A DNA stretch of 64,000 nucleotides from Bacteroidota bacterium. Lineage in GTDB: Bacteria > Bacteroidota > Bacteroidia > Cytophagales > Cytophagaceae. Below are positions 25,426 through 33,710 of this stretch, piece by piece; the first letter of the stretch is position 1, and each line of letters begins with the position of its first letter. Where the stretch lies: positions 186,001-250,000 of the forward strand of contig JAEWYS010000001.1 in the NCBI GenBank assembly GCA_023458555.1, written 5' to 3'. Below the pieces are notes generated by a model, which did no database searches, was not told the DNA's origin, and was given only the letters and a program-made list of their open reading frames with translations. Both the position numbers and the translations under genes were made by a program.

Positions 25426-26642
25426 AGCTTGATACGATAGAAGAGGCCATTGAGGAAATACGCAACGGGAAAATCATCATAGTAGTAGATGATGAGGATC
25501 GGGAGAATGAAGGTGATTTTATATGCGCGGCTGAATGTATTACACCGGAGATCGTCAATTTTATGGCAACTCACGGACGTGGTCTGATATGTACACCGCT
25601 TTCAGAGGAACGATGCGAAGAACTGGGACTGGAGCTGATGGTAGGCCGCAATACCGCACAGCATGAAACACCGTTTACGGTATCGATTGATCTTCTGGGG
25701 CATGGGTGTACTACCGGAATTTCTGCAAGTGACAGAGCTAAGACTATCAAAGCGCTGGTAGATCCGGCTATCAAACCGGATGATTTTGGTCGTCCGGGAC
25801 ATATTTTCCCTTTGAGAGCAAAGTCAGGAGGAGTGCTGAGGAGGTCGGGACATACAGAGGCGGGTATCGATTTTGCCCGGCTTGCAGGCTTTAAACCAGC
25901 AGCAGTATTGGTAGAAATCCTGAATGAAGACGGATCAATGGCACGCTTACCGGATCTGAGAAAGGTTGCTGACAAGCATAATCTCAAACTGGTTTCCATA
26001 AAAGATCTGATTGCTTACAGATTAAAGAACGAAAGTCTGATCAAGAGAGAGATTGGTATTAAGATGCCTACGGATTTTGGGTCTTTTGACCTGATTGCGT
26101 ACCGCCAGTTGAGTACAGGTGAGCTTCATATGGCTTTGGTCAAAGGAAGCTGGGATGAAAATGAGCCTGTATTGGTCCGGGTGCATTCTTCCTGTGTAAC
26201 AGGCGATATCTTTGGTTCCTGCCGGTGTGACTGTGGGGCACAATTGCACGGAGCTATGCAGATGGTGGAGAAAGAAGGTAAGGGAGTGGTGCTATATATG
26301 AATCAGGAAGGCAGAGGCATTGGATTACTGAATAAGCTTAAGGCCTATAAGCTTCAGGAACAGGGACGTGATACGGTGGAGGCAAATCTCGAACTGGGCT
26401 TTAAGATGGATGAACGGGATTATGGCATCGGAGCCCAGATTCTCAGAGATCTGGGAATTGGTAAAATACGCCTTATTTCGAACAATCCTGTAAAACGAGC
26501 CGGATTGATGGGGTACGGACTTGAAATTGTGGAAGGGGTACCTATTGAAATTGAACCCAATGAGCATAATAAGGTTTATCTTACTACCAAGAGAGATAAG
26601 ATGGGACATGAAATATTAAATGCTTTAAAAGCAAAAAAATAA
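25398..26642 (+). CDS. ribBA: Bifunctional 3,4-dihydroxy-2-butanone-4-phosphate synthase / GTP cyclohydrolase II
   Basis: The 414-residue enzyme supplies both precursors of riboflavin. The open frame extends upstream to 25188, but the conserved protein begins at the ATG at 25398 (MATDRTKSVKLDTIEEA). The RibB half shows DDEDRENEGDF, HGRGLICTPL and GHTEAGIDFARLAG. The RibA half shows the zinc ligands in GSCRCDCGAQL, NQEGRGIGLL and ISNNPVKRAGL. It overlaps the glycosyltransferase by 28 bases and is followed 16 bases later by surE. Confidence 0.97.
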   Translation: MATDRTKSVKLDTIEEAIEEIRNGKIIIVVDDEDRENEGDFICAAECITPEIVNFMATHGRGLICTPLSEERCEELGLELMVGRNTAQHETPFTVSIDLLGHGCTTGISASDRAKTIKALVDPAIKPDDFGRPGHIFPLRAKSGGVLRRSGHTEAGIDFARLAGFKPAAVLVEILNEDGSMARLPDLRKVADKHNLKLVSIKDLIAYRLKNESLIKREIGIKMPTDFGSFDLIAYRQLSTGELHMALVKGSWDENEPVLVRVHSSCVTGDIFGSCRCDCGAQLHGAMQMVEKEGKGVVLYMNQEGRGIGLLNKLKAYKLQEQGRDTVEANLELGFKMDERDYGIGAQILRDLGIGKIRLISNNPVKRAGLMGYGLEIVEGVPIEIEPNEHNKVYLTTKRDKMGHEILNALKAKK

Positions 26643-26658
26643 TTAATTATAGTTTCTG

Positions 26659-27435
26659 ATGGCAAGACCATTGATTTTAGTAGCCAATGATGATGGCATA
26701 AGTGCTCAGGGTATCCGTATTCTGGTCGATGTAATGAAAGAGCTGGGAGAAGTAATTGTTGTAGCACCTTCAGGACCTCAATCTGGGATGGGGCATGCAA
26801 TTACGATAGGAAATACACTCCGGCTCGATGAAACGGATATTTTTGGCTCTGTTACTGCTTACGAATGTTCCGGAACTCCGGCAGATTGTGTTAAGCTCGC
26901 AAAATTTTTTGTACTGAATAAGAAACGCCCGGATCTTGTGGTAAGTGGTATAAATCATGGTAGCAATTCCAGCATTAGCGTACTTTATTCCGGAACGATG
27001 TCTGCGGCTATTGAAGCTGCCATTGAAGGTATGCCTTCAATTGGCTTTTCTCTGTGTGATTTTGCCCCCAATGCTGATATGAGCCATTGCAGGGAACCTG
27101 TCAGAAAAATTACTGAGCAGGTTCTGAAATACGGCTTGGCCAAAGGTGTAGCGCTGAATGTGAATATCCCTGCCAAGTCGGAAGAGCCGGTAAAGGGAAT
27201 AAAGATCTGCCGGCAGGCCAGGGCCAGATGGCAGGAATTGTTTGAGGAGCGTAAAGATCCTCAAGGCAGAAGATATTTCTGGATGAACGGTACGTTTGTA
27301 AATTCTGATAAAGGAGAAGATACAGATGAGTGGGCATTGGCTAACAATTACGTATCTGTGGTACCGGTGATGTATGATATGACTGCCCATTATACTATCC
27401 CTCAGATAAACGGGGAATGGGATATACTGTCCTGA
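26659..27435 (+). CDS. surE: 5'/3'-Nucleotidase SurE
   Basis: The 258-residue metal-dependent survival phosphatase dephosphorylates nucleoside monophosphates. The N-terminal metal-binding LVANDDGISAQGI, the VVAPSGPQSGMGHAIT loop, SGTPADCVKLA and SGINHGSNSSISVLYSGTMSAA (in parts) are all characteristic. It lies 16 bases after ribBA on the same strand, so the two likely form one transcript. It converges on the lipoprotein gene of the priA operon. Confidence 0.96.
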   Translation: MARPLILVANDDGISAQGIRILVDVMKELGEVIVVAPSGPQSGMGHAITIGNTLRLDETDIFGSVTAYECSGTPADCVKLAKFFVLNKKRPDLVVSGINHGSNSSISVLYSGTMSAAIEAAIEGMPSIGFSLCDFAPNADMSHCREPVRKITEQVLKYGLAKGVALNVNIPAKSEEPVKGIKICRQARARWQELFEERKDPQGRRYFWMNGTFVNSDKGEDTDEWALANNYVSVVPVMYDMTAHYTIPQINGEWDILS

Positions 27436-27452
27436 TCAGAATAAAAACCCTG

Positions 27453-28073
27453 TTATTTGCTTTGCTGGTAGTGCAGGATAATTTTACCTGCATTGATATC
27501 ATACGTGAATGTCAGGATTTTTCCTTTATTGGTCCAGTAACATGTATTGAGGAATCGGTTTTCTTCTTCGACTTTTTCTGGTGTACAGTTTCCCAGGCGG
27601 GCCGTATATCTTGCATTCAGTAATTCATGAAGCTCCTCTGCTTTTTCAAAATCACTCTCGGTAATCGTCAGATAGTAGCCGGAAAGACTGTCATTCTTAA
27701 ACAGAAAACTGAGCTGCGCTGACTGGTCAAATAGCGGAACCTGACTTTTACTTTCTCTGATATGCTGCGAGCTTGCACCTGCTTTGCTCTGGGGACCAGG
27801 TGCGGATGGAAAGAGTTCCTTTACATTGAGGAACGAGGTACCGGTTTGCACAGCATCAAAATTGTTCAGAAAGCTGCTTTCCGTGGCACCGATTGTCTTT
27901 TCTTTTTTTACTTCCACAGGTGCTTTTTTTGTATCAGGTATGGAAGATGTATCTGGCTGCTCTTTTCTGTCATCTGTGTATGTCTTGTTGTCCAGCTCAT
28001 CATTCTGCTGTGTCTGGTCACAGGCGCTGGTTATCAGAAGAAGTGCAGCAACAGGTAGTATAAGTTTGTTCAT
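27453..28073 (-). CDS. Hypothetical lipoprotein
   Basis: The 206-residue protein has a lipoprotein signal (ALLLITSAC) followed by a long, polar, Lys/Asp/Thr-rich linker to about residue 65. A compact domain of about 130 residues contains two cysteines, in LGNCTPEK and LNTCYWTNKG. No family is recognised. It lies 20 bases downstream of priA on the same strand, probably the last gene of that operon. Confidence 0.65.
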   Translation of the reverse strand: MNKLILPVAALLLITSACDQTQQNDELDNKTYTDDRKEQPDTSSIPDTKKAPVEVKKEKTIGATESSFLNNFDAVQTGTSFLNVKELFPSAPGPQSKAGASSQHIRESKSQVPLFDQSAQLSFLFKNDSLSGYYLTITESDFEKAEELHELLNARYTARLGNCTPEKVEEENRFLNTCYWTNKGKILTFTYDINAGKIILHYQQSK

Positions 28074-28093
28074 GTTGTTTGTAATCAGTGTGT

Positions 28094-30586
28094 TTAAGCC
28101 GGATCCACATCTACGGAGACAATCGTCGATTTAAAGTCTTTTTCAGAAACGAACCGGTTCACTTGTGTCTTTATCAGTTCTTTTGCTTTGCTCAGGTTAA
28201 TTCCTTCCCGCTCCAGCTTTATATAGATCGATACAAGATAGAGGTTCCGGATTTTGTTGATCAGCGGAATTTCCGGGCCAAGCATTCGCTGTTTCCCGAT
28301 TATATCAACCAGATTTTCATAGAGCATATCTGCACACTTCTTACTTTGCTCCGGCCTGGCATCCTTTACTGTCAATTTGATCATTCGGGAAAAAGGCGGA
28401 TAGAAAAAACGCCTGCGTTCCTCTATTTCGTGATTATACATTGAAATATAATCATTTTCAATGATGAGGTGGAAAATTTTATGTTCAGGGAAGTTAGTCT
28501 GAATATATACCTGTCCTTTCTTATCCTTTCTTCCGGCTCTTCCGCTTACCTGGGTAAGCATCTGAAATGTGCGCTCATGTGCCCTGAAATCAGGAAAATG
28601 AATGCTCCTGTCCGTATCGAAGATTCCTACCAGGCTGACATTGTCAAAATCCAGTCCCTTGGTAACCATTTGTGTACCGATTAATACATCGGTCTTTCTT
28701 TCCTCAAAATCGTTTATAATCTCCTGATAGCTGTTTTTACGGCGGGTGGTATCCATATCCATCCGGGCAAGCTGAGCATCCGGAAGGAACAATTTTAAGT
28801 CATCTTCAAGTTTTTCCGTTCCGAAGCCGGAGGTCCTGATTTTGGAGGAGCTACAAGCAGGACAGGAACGGGCCAGATCTTCTGAATGTCCGCAATAATG
28901 ACATTTAAGTTCATCTGTACGCATATGATAGGTCAGACTGACATCACAGTTTTTGCAATAAAACACGTATGAACAGTCTTCACAAGTAAGAAAAGGAGAG
29001 TAGCCGCGTCGATTCTGAAAGAGTATAATCTGCTCTTTTCTTGCCAGAGCCTCTTCCATCTGATGCAGGAGAGCTCCGGAAAAATCATTACGAAGTGTTT
29101 TCTTTTTTCGTTCCTGGCGGAGATCAATCAGATGTATGTCGGGCAGTGAAGCGGACGAAAATCTTTCTGTCAGCTCGACAAGTCCCCAGTTACCGGATTT
29201 GCACTGATAATAGCTTTCTACCGAAGGGGTGGCAGTCCCCAATAATGTTTTTGCATTGTGAAGACGGGATAAGACCAGTGCCGTATCCCTTGCATGATAC
29301 CGCGGAGCCGGATCCTGTTGCTTGTAGGAAGTTTCATGTTCCTCATCAATAATGATGAGGCCAAGATTTTCAAAAGGAAGAAATATGGCGGAGCGTACGC
29401 CAACAATAAGATTATACCTGCCCGATAAAAGGTTTTTGTATACTTCAACCCGTTCGTTGTCAGAAAATTTGGAATGATAGACGCCCAGCGTGCTGCCAAA
29501 AGCTTTTTTCAGACGGGTTACAATCTGCGTAGTAAGAGCTATTTCCGGCAATAGAAATAAAACCTGGGAACCGCCTTCCAGCGCTTGATGAATGAGGCTG
29601 ATATATATTTCTGTTTTACCGCTGCCGGTTAAGCCATGCAGTAATACAGTATCAGTTGAGTCGAACAGGTTTACTATTGTCTCACAGGCTTTTTGTTGAG
29701 CCGGAGATAATTTGCTTATAGTATATGGTTCGGTTGGCAGCTCGGGAAAACGGGGGACAATTTCCTGAAACTCATCAATAATACCGTCTTTTATAAGTGC
29801 CCGCAGCGAAGCATCAGCGTCAATCAGAAGCTTGAATTGTGCTTTGTCGATTCCTTTATAAAACCCGGCCTGTGAATAGGATGGATTTAATGAAAGCAGT
29901 TTGAGGATTATATCTGTCTGACGAGGCTTGTTTTTCAGTGAATCAAAAAGATTTTTTATGCTCTCTTTTGAATAGTATTGTTCATTCAGACGTATTTTGC
30001 CTACGGTTTTTGGACGATATTTTTCTTTTACTTCTTCAAAAAGGATGATTTTCTTTTTCTCAATCAGGGAACGCACATAGGGTAAAATACGGGCGATTCC
30101 GCAAAGTTTGGGCAAATCATTGAAAGAAACTTCGCCCAGACGGGCTATCGTATCCAGTATTACCTGTTCGCCCGGATCGACAGGAATATCGGAGCTTGCA
30201 GCGGTATCAGGGTTTAGCTGTATTTTTGATTCGCTGCTGAGCTTGAGACCGGAGGGAATGGCAGCATTGAGCACTTCTCCGGGAGTGCACATATAATACG
30301 ATGCCATCCAGCTGATCAGACTTAGCTGGGAAGCTGTTATCAGAGGATTTGTATCCAGTAGCTCAATAATTTCCTTGGCTTCATATACCTGGGGCGGAGA
30401 CTGATGGATTTCTCTGATAACTCCGGTCAGCACTCTCTTTTTCCCAAACTGGACAAGTACTCTTGAACCGACCAGCGCTTCGGTATTTGCCGGAATTTTG
30501 TAGGTGTATGTATTAGGCAGAGGTAATGGCAGAATTACCTCTGCAAAGAATGGAGCAGCTACTTCGAAAAGTGAATGTTGATTCAT
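28094..30586 (-). CDS. priA: Primosomal replication restart helicase PriA
   Basis: The 830-residue SF2 helicase reloads the replisome at stalled forks. An N-terminal DNA-binding domain (VILPLPLPNTYTY and following) leads to Walker A LTGSGKTEIY and the DEEH box in IIIDEEHETSYKQ. The paired zinc site follows (CEDCSYVFYCKNC, CHYCGH, CPAC) and then the motor motifs GTQMVTKGLDF and VSGRAGR. Length is somewhat above the E. coli protein and normal for Bacteroidota. It sits between the GNAT-nitrilase gene (21 bases upstream) and a lipoprotein gene. Confidence 0.97.
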   Translation of the reverse strand: MNQHSLFEVAAPFFAEVILPLPLPNTYTYKIPANTEALVGSRVLVQFGKKRVLTGVIREIHQSPPQVYEAKEIIELLDTNPLITASQLSLISWMASYYMCTPGEVLNAAIPSGLKLSSESKIQLNPDTAASSDIPVDPGEQVILDTIARLGEVSFNDLPKLCGIARILPYVRSLIEKKKIILFEEVKEKYRPKTVGKIRLNEQYYSKESIKNLFDSLKNKPRQTDIILKLLSLNPSYSQAGFYKGIDKAQFKLLIDADASLRALIKDGIIDEFQEIVPRFPELPTEPYTISKLSPAQQKACETIVNLFDSTDTVLLHGLTGSGKTEIYISLIHQALEGGSQVLFLLPEIALTTQIVTRLKKAFGSTLGVYHSKFSDNERVEVYKNLLSGRYNLIVGVRSAIFLPFENLGLIIIDEEHETSYKQQDPAPRYHARDTALVLSRLHNAKTLLGTATPSVESYYQCKSGNWGLVELTERFSSASLPDIHLIDLRQERKKKTLRNDFSGALLHQMEEALARKEQIILFQNRRGYSPFLTCEDCSYVFYCKNCDVSLTYHMRTDELKCHYCGHSEDLARSCPACSSSKIRTSGFGTEKLEDDLKLFLPDAQLARMDMDTTRRKNSYQEIINDFEERKTDVLIGTQMVTKGLDFDNVSLVGIFDTDRSIHFPDFRAHERTFQMLTQVSGRAGRKDKKGQVYIQTNFPEHKIFHLIIENDYISMYNHEIEERRRFFYPPFSRMIKLTVKDARPEQSKKCADMLYENLVDIIGKQRMLGPEIPLINKIRNLYLVSIYIKLEREGINLSKAKELIKTQVNRFVSEKDFKSTIVSVDVDPA

Positions 30587-30607
30587 GTGTTCGTCAAGGA
30601 TACTACG

Positions 30608-32164
30608 CTACTTATCCTTTTTTAACCATTCGATTTTGTACAGATCTTTTCTCCGGTTTAGATGGTTACGGACCGTTCCTTGTTTGCGGAGCTTTTTCAG
30701 CAGGTAGTAATCAAGGTCTACAACCAGCATGGTTTCCGCATTAGGAGTTGCTTCGGCAACAATAGCATCGTGCGGGAATGAAAAGTCCGAAGGAGAGAAG
30801 ACGGCGGACTGGGCATATTGGATATCCATATTTTCAACCCCCGGCATATTTCCCACACTTCCGGAAATTGCAACATAGCATTCATTTTCGATTGCTCTTG
30901 CCTGTGCGCACCGCATGACCCTAAGGAAAGCCGTTTTGGTATCTGTCCAGAAAGGAACAAAAAGAATATTGATTTCCTGTTCACCAAGCATTCTGGACAA
31001 TTCGGGAAATTCAATATCATAGCAGATAAGAATTCCGATTTTGCCTGAGTCTGTTTCGAATACCTGGAGCTTATTGCCTCCCTGCAAGCCCCAGTATGTT
31101 TGCTCATCCGGAGTAACATGAAGCTTATATTGTACATCGTAAGTACCATCCCGGCGGCACAGATAGCATACATTGTAAAGTTTGCCGCGCTGATACAAAG
31201 GCATGCTCCCGGCAATAATATTGATATTATAGCTAAGCGCATAGCTTATCATTGCTTCTTTGATTGTTTCGGTATATTCGGCAAGCTGCCGGACTGCATC
31301 AGCTGAGTTATCTGAAGCAAAACCGGCCATTAACGGGGCGTTGAAGAATTCAGGGAATATAATAAAGTCGGCTTTATAATCGGATACTGCATCAACAAAG
31401 AACTCGATTTGTTTAAGCATCTCATTAATCCCGGTAACGGGGCGCATCATCCATTGGACAACGCCTACCCTGGCTGATTCCTTGGCCCCACCAATCAGCT
31501 TGATGCTTTCATCATAGTCTATATTGATCCATTCAAGCAGTGTAGCATATGATTTGGATTCGGTATCGTCAGGAAGATAGTTGTTCATCAGCTTTCTGAC
31601 GTGGAAGTTGTTGGCCAGCTGAAAAGTCAGGATAGGATCGTATATTTCCTTGTTTTTTACCTTGTCTATGTATTGCCGGGGAGTGAGTTTCTCTGCGTAA
31701 TCTTTATATCCGGGAATCCGTCCGCCGGCGATGATGGCCCGCAAATTAAGCCCTTCACATAATTCTTTTCTGGCATCATAAAGTCTTCGCCCCAGCCGCA
31801 TTCCCTGATAATCCGGATGAACAAATACATCAATTCCGTATAAGGTATCACCATCATCCTGATGGGTTGTAAGCAAACCTTCGCCGGTAATCTGTTTGTA
31901 GGTATGCTTATCACCGAATTTTGAATAGTCAACAACAAGACTGAAAGCAGCAGCAACTATTTTTCCATTGTCTTCAATACCAATCTGACCCTGCGGAAAA
32001 TATTTGAGCATGGATTTGAATTCCTTTTTGGTCCATGCACCGCCTGCATTACTGTAGACCCGATCCATAATTTCCTTTATATCTTCATAATCGCTCATGG
32101 TAACTGTACGAAGATGTATATGATGGTGCTCGGTCTCTTTGTCTTTTCGTTTTTCTTTGCTCAT
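30608..32164 (-). CDS. GNAT acetyltransferase fused to a carbon-nitrogen hydrolase
   Basis: The 518-residue protein joins two enzyme domains. Residues about 15-200 are a GNAT fold with the acetyl-CoA loop region HPDYQGMRLGRRLYDAR. Residues about 228-500 are a nitrilase-superfamily hydrolase with the Glu-Lys-Cys triad in IIFPEFFNAPL, QYKLHVTPDE and GILICYDIEFPE. This fusion is found repeatedly in Bacteroidota; its substrate is not known to me, but an amide made or cleaved in sequence is a reasonable idea. It is the first gene of the priA operon. Confidence 0.9.
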   Translation of the reverse strand: MSKEKRKDKETEHHHIHLRTVTMSDYEDIKEIMDRVYSNAGGAWTKKEFKSMLKYFPQGQIGIEDNGKIVAAAFSLVVDYSKFGDKHTYKQITGEGLLTTHQDDGDTLYGIDVFVHPDYQGMRLGRRLYDARKELCEGLNLRAIIAGGRIPGYKDYAEKLTPRQYIDKVKNKEIYDPILTFQLANNFHVRKLMNNYLPDDTESKSYATLLEWINIDYDESIKLIGGAKESARVGVVQWMMRPVTGINEMLKQIEFFVDAVSDYKADFIIFPEFFNAPLMAGFASDNSADAVRQLAEYTETIKEAMISYALSYNINIIAGSMPLYQRGKLYNVCYLCRRDGTYDVQYKLHVTPDEQTYWGLQGGNKLQVFETDSGKIGILICYDIEFPELSRMLGEQEINILFVPFWTDTKTAFLRVMRCAQARAIENECYVAISGSVGNMPGVENMDIQYAQSAVFSPSDFSFPHDAIVAEATPNAETMLVVDLDYYLLKKLRKQGTVRNHLNRRKDLYKIEWLKKDK

Positions 32165-32376
32165 ATCAGATATAAAAAGATTGAATTTAAAACATTATTG
32201 CATAAGAATACATTCCACAATAATAAAATTCCGATGTGGAAAACTTAAAACGGATAAACAAAACCTCGTTGCGAAATACTGCGTATTATATCTGGTATGC
32301 GTTGTTTGGATACTCGAGCAGTTGAAAAATCGGAACCTTATTCCGATCCGGATTTTAACAAACCCCGATTAAAAAG
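32165..32376. other. Non-coding spacer upstream of the GNAT-nitrilase gene
   Basis: This stretch should contain the promoter of the minus-strand priA operon, but no clear TAnnTTTG box was found. A small inverted repeat (ATCGGAA at 32329-32335 and TTCCGAT at 32341-32347, five-base loop) is present. A short open frame spans 32139-32372 on the plus strand, but it overlaps the GNAT gene start and has no protein-like features. Confidence 0.4.
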
Positions 32377-32454
32377 ATGAAAAAAGTACTGATGCTCATT
32401 ACTCTGGCTGCTATTGTCTTTTCCTGGATATGGAGTTTTATGGCGATGACTTAA
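32377..32454 (+). CDS. Possible 25-residue single-span membrane peptide
   Basis: An ATG at 32377 opens 25 codons that encode two Lys at the N-terminus followed by an uninterrupted hydrophobic stretch (VLMLITLAAIVFSW and more) and a TAA stop. That is the shape of a small membrane protein or a signal peptide. Its stop touches the stop of the convergent DUF2007 gene. No ribosome-binding signal or promoter stands out, so it could be chance. Confidence 0.3.
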   Translation: MKKVLMLITLAAIVFSWIWSFMAMT

Positions 32455-32882
32455 GACTTGTCTGCGTTTTTCCATTCAAAGCCACAGTCAAAACAGCGGA
32501 AGCCTTTTTTTCGGATTGGCACCGGAAATCCGATCAGAAGGAATGACAGAAGCGATTTCCTGGAATATTTGTTCTGATATATATTGGTTGACAGACAGCA
32601 GGGGCATTTGTTTTCCGGTAACGTTTCATTCTCTTTGTTTAGCTTGAAATTATCTGTCAGTGTAATGCCTGACTTATCAGATAATATTTTAATAGCCCTG
32701 TCTGATTCACTGGCGGGTACTTTCAGCTTGATGTTGCCTATCGCCAGGGAGTAGAAGGGAACAATGCTAACCATATTTTCATCCATCAGAAAGCAGGCTA
32801 TATTATGCGACTCAAGCTTGGCTTTATGGAGATTGGCTTCGATCGGGTTACTGTATGAGGCTATGGTTACAAGTTGATGCAT
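32451..32882 (-). CDS. DUF2007-type signal-transducing protein with C-terminal zinc ribbon
   Basis: The 143-residue cytoplasmic protein starts with a DUF2007-like region of about 70 residues (VTIASYSNPIEANLHKAKLES, and KLKVPASESDRAIKIL). After a linker it carries a zinc-ribbon pair, CPCC and CFDCG, separated by about 37 residues that include a short hydrophobic patch. DUF2007 domains are ferredoxin-like small-ligand or protein-binding modules; the role here is unknown. It is divergent from the HU gene across an AT-rich spacer. Confidence 0.7.
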   Translation of the reverse strand: MHQLVTIASYSNPIEANLHKAKLESHNIACFLMDENMVSIVPFYSLAIGNIKLKVPASESDRAIKILSDKSGITLTDNFKLNKENETLPENKCPCCLSTNIYQNKYSRKSLLSFLLIGFPVPIRKKGFRCFDCGFEWKNADKS

Positions 32883-33264
32883 GTGAAATTCCTTTTACTG
32901 GTTTCAGGATATCCGGATGAAGGTTAGATATTGACTGCAAATAATACAATTTATATTAACAATTGCCAGATAAATTAATTCCGGACAGCGGCTTTTCCGG
33001 ACAATGATTTTACTGATAAAAGTCACTAAAATAGCCATGTGCAGCTTTTTTTTTAACTTTTAATAAAAACTTACTTTGGATTTTTGTTTTTTATATTGCA
33101 TTGATTGTTAGGTGTTTATTTATTTGTGTTTGAAAAAATATAATATTTTCTAAAAATATTTTAATAAAATTAAAATTCCGGGGATTGACAGATGTATGTT
33201 TTCAATTATCTTTGATAAAGATTCAGTTATTTATAATTATTGTTTAAGTCAAATATCTTAAAAA
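32883..33264. other. AT-rich spacer between the DUF2007 and HU genes
   Basis: These 382 bases have no convincing reading frame. The right part is very AT-rich, with runs of A and T at 33045-33180, and ends in the HU promoter at 33185-33214. Such a tract could act as an upstream activating or curved element for a highly expressed gene. The left part presumably holds the minus-strand promoter of the DUF2007 gene, which I could not locate. Confidence 0.6.
33185..33214 (+). promoter_or_regulatory. Promoter of the HU gene
   Basis: TTGACA at 33185-33190 and TATCTTTG at 33207-33214 are placed 19 bases apart, counted from the TTG to the -7 box. This fits the Bacteroidota consensus very well. A leader of about 45 bases would precede the ATG at 33265. 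Confidence 0.75.
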
Positions 33265-33537
33265 ATGAACAAAGCAGAATTAATCGACGCTATAGCGTCA
33301 GAGGCAAAATTGTCCAAAGCGGATGCGAAGAAGGCGTTGGAAGCTTTTATTAATGTTACGTCTGAAACCCTGAAAAAAGGTGAAAAAGTAGCTTTAATCG
33401 GATTTGGTACTTTTGATCTTTCCAAGAGAAGTGCAAGAACCGGAAGAAATCCTCAGACTGGTAAGCCAATCGAAATCAAAGCTAAGAATGTGGTGAAGTT
33501 TAAAGCTGGTGCTCAGTTGTCCGACAACATTAAGTAA
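33265..33537 (+). CDS. hup: HU-family DNA-binding protein
   Basis: The 90-residue histone-like protein begins MNKAELIDAIASEAKLSKADAK (first 20 residues read as the helical dimerisation region). The beta-arm is GRNPQTGKPIEIKAKNVVKFKAG, with the intercalating Pro in the NPQTG turn. It bends and compacts DNA as a homodimer. It has its own strong promoter and terminator, as expected for an abundant protein. Confidence 0.95.
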   Translation: MNKAELIDAIASEAKLSKADAKKALEAFINVTSETLKKGEKVALIGFGTFDLSKRSARTGRNPQTGKPIEIKAKNVVKFKAGAQLSDNIK

Positions 33538-33555
33538 TTGGCAAAAGTCTTAACT

Positions 33556-33590
33556 AAGAGCCTCTGAAAAGAGGCTTTTTATTTTTTTTC
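33556..33590 (+). terminator. Terminator of the HU gene
   Basis: A stem of six strong pairs (AGCCTC at 33559-33564 with GAGGCT at 33571-33576) extends outward over further A-T/G-T pairs. It is followed by a T-rich tract to about 33590, 18 bases past the HU stop codon. Confidence 0.85.
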
Positions 33591-33710
33591 TCTCACAGGA
33601 TTGCTGTTTCTCTGATGATGTTTAGACTGGTGTTTCATTTCTCCCGGGCAGATTTTTATGAACAATGGATACCTGTGCATCATTATATGTTCATTGTGAA
33701 TTGAATATTT

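Noticed and set aside
29041..29352. 103-codon open frame opposite priA
   Set aside because: It lies wholly within a well-supported gene on the other strand and shows no protein-like motifs; it is a shadow of the PriA coding pattern.
32329..32347. Seven-base inverted repeat as a terminator
   Set aside because: The arms are short, no T tract follows, and no gene ends nearby on the right strand.
32139..32372. 77-codon open frame on the plus strand
   Set aside because: It overlaps the start of the GNAT-nitrilase gene, has an irregular composition with no signal or domain, and no promoter in front.
33045..33180. AT-rich tract as a possible replication origin or integration site
   Set aside because: No DnaA boxes, no parA/dnaA/gyr context and no direct repeats at the edges; it is better explained as the upstream region of a highly expressed HU gene.
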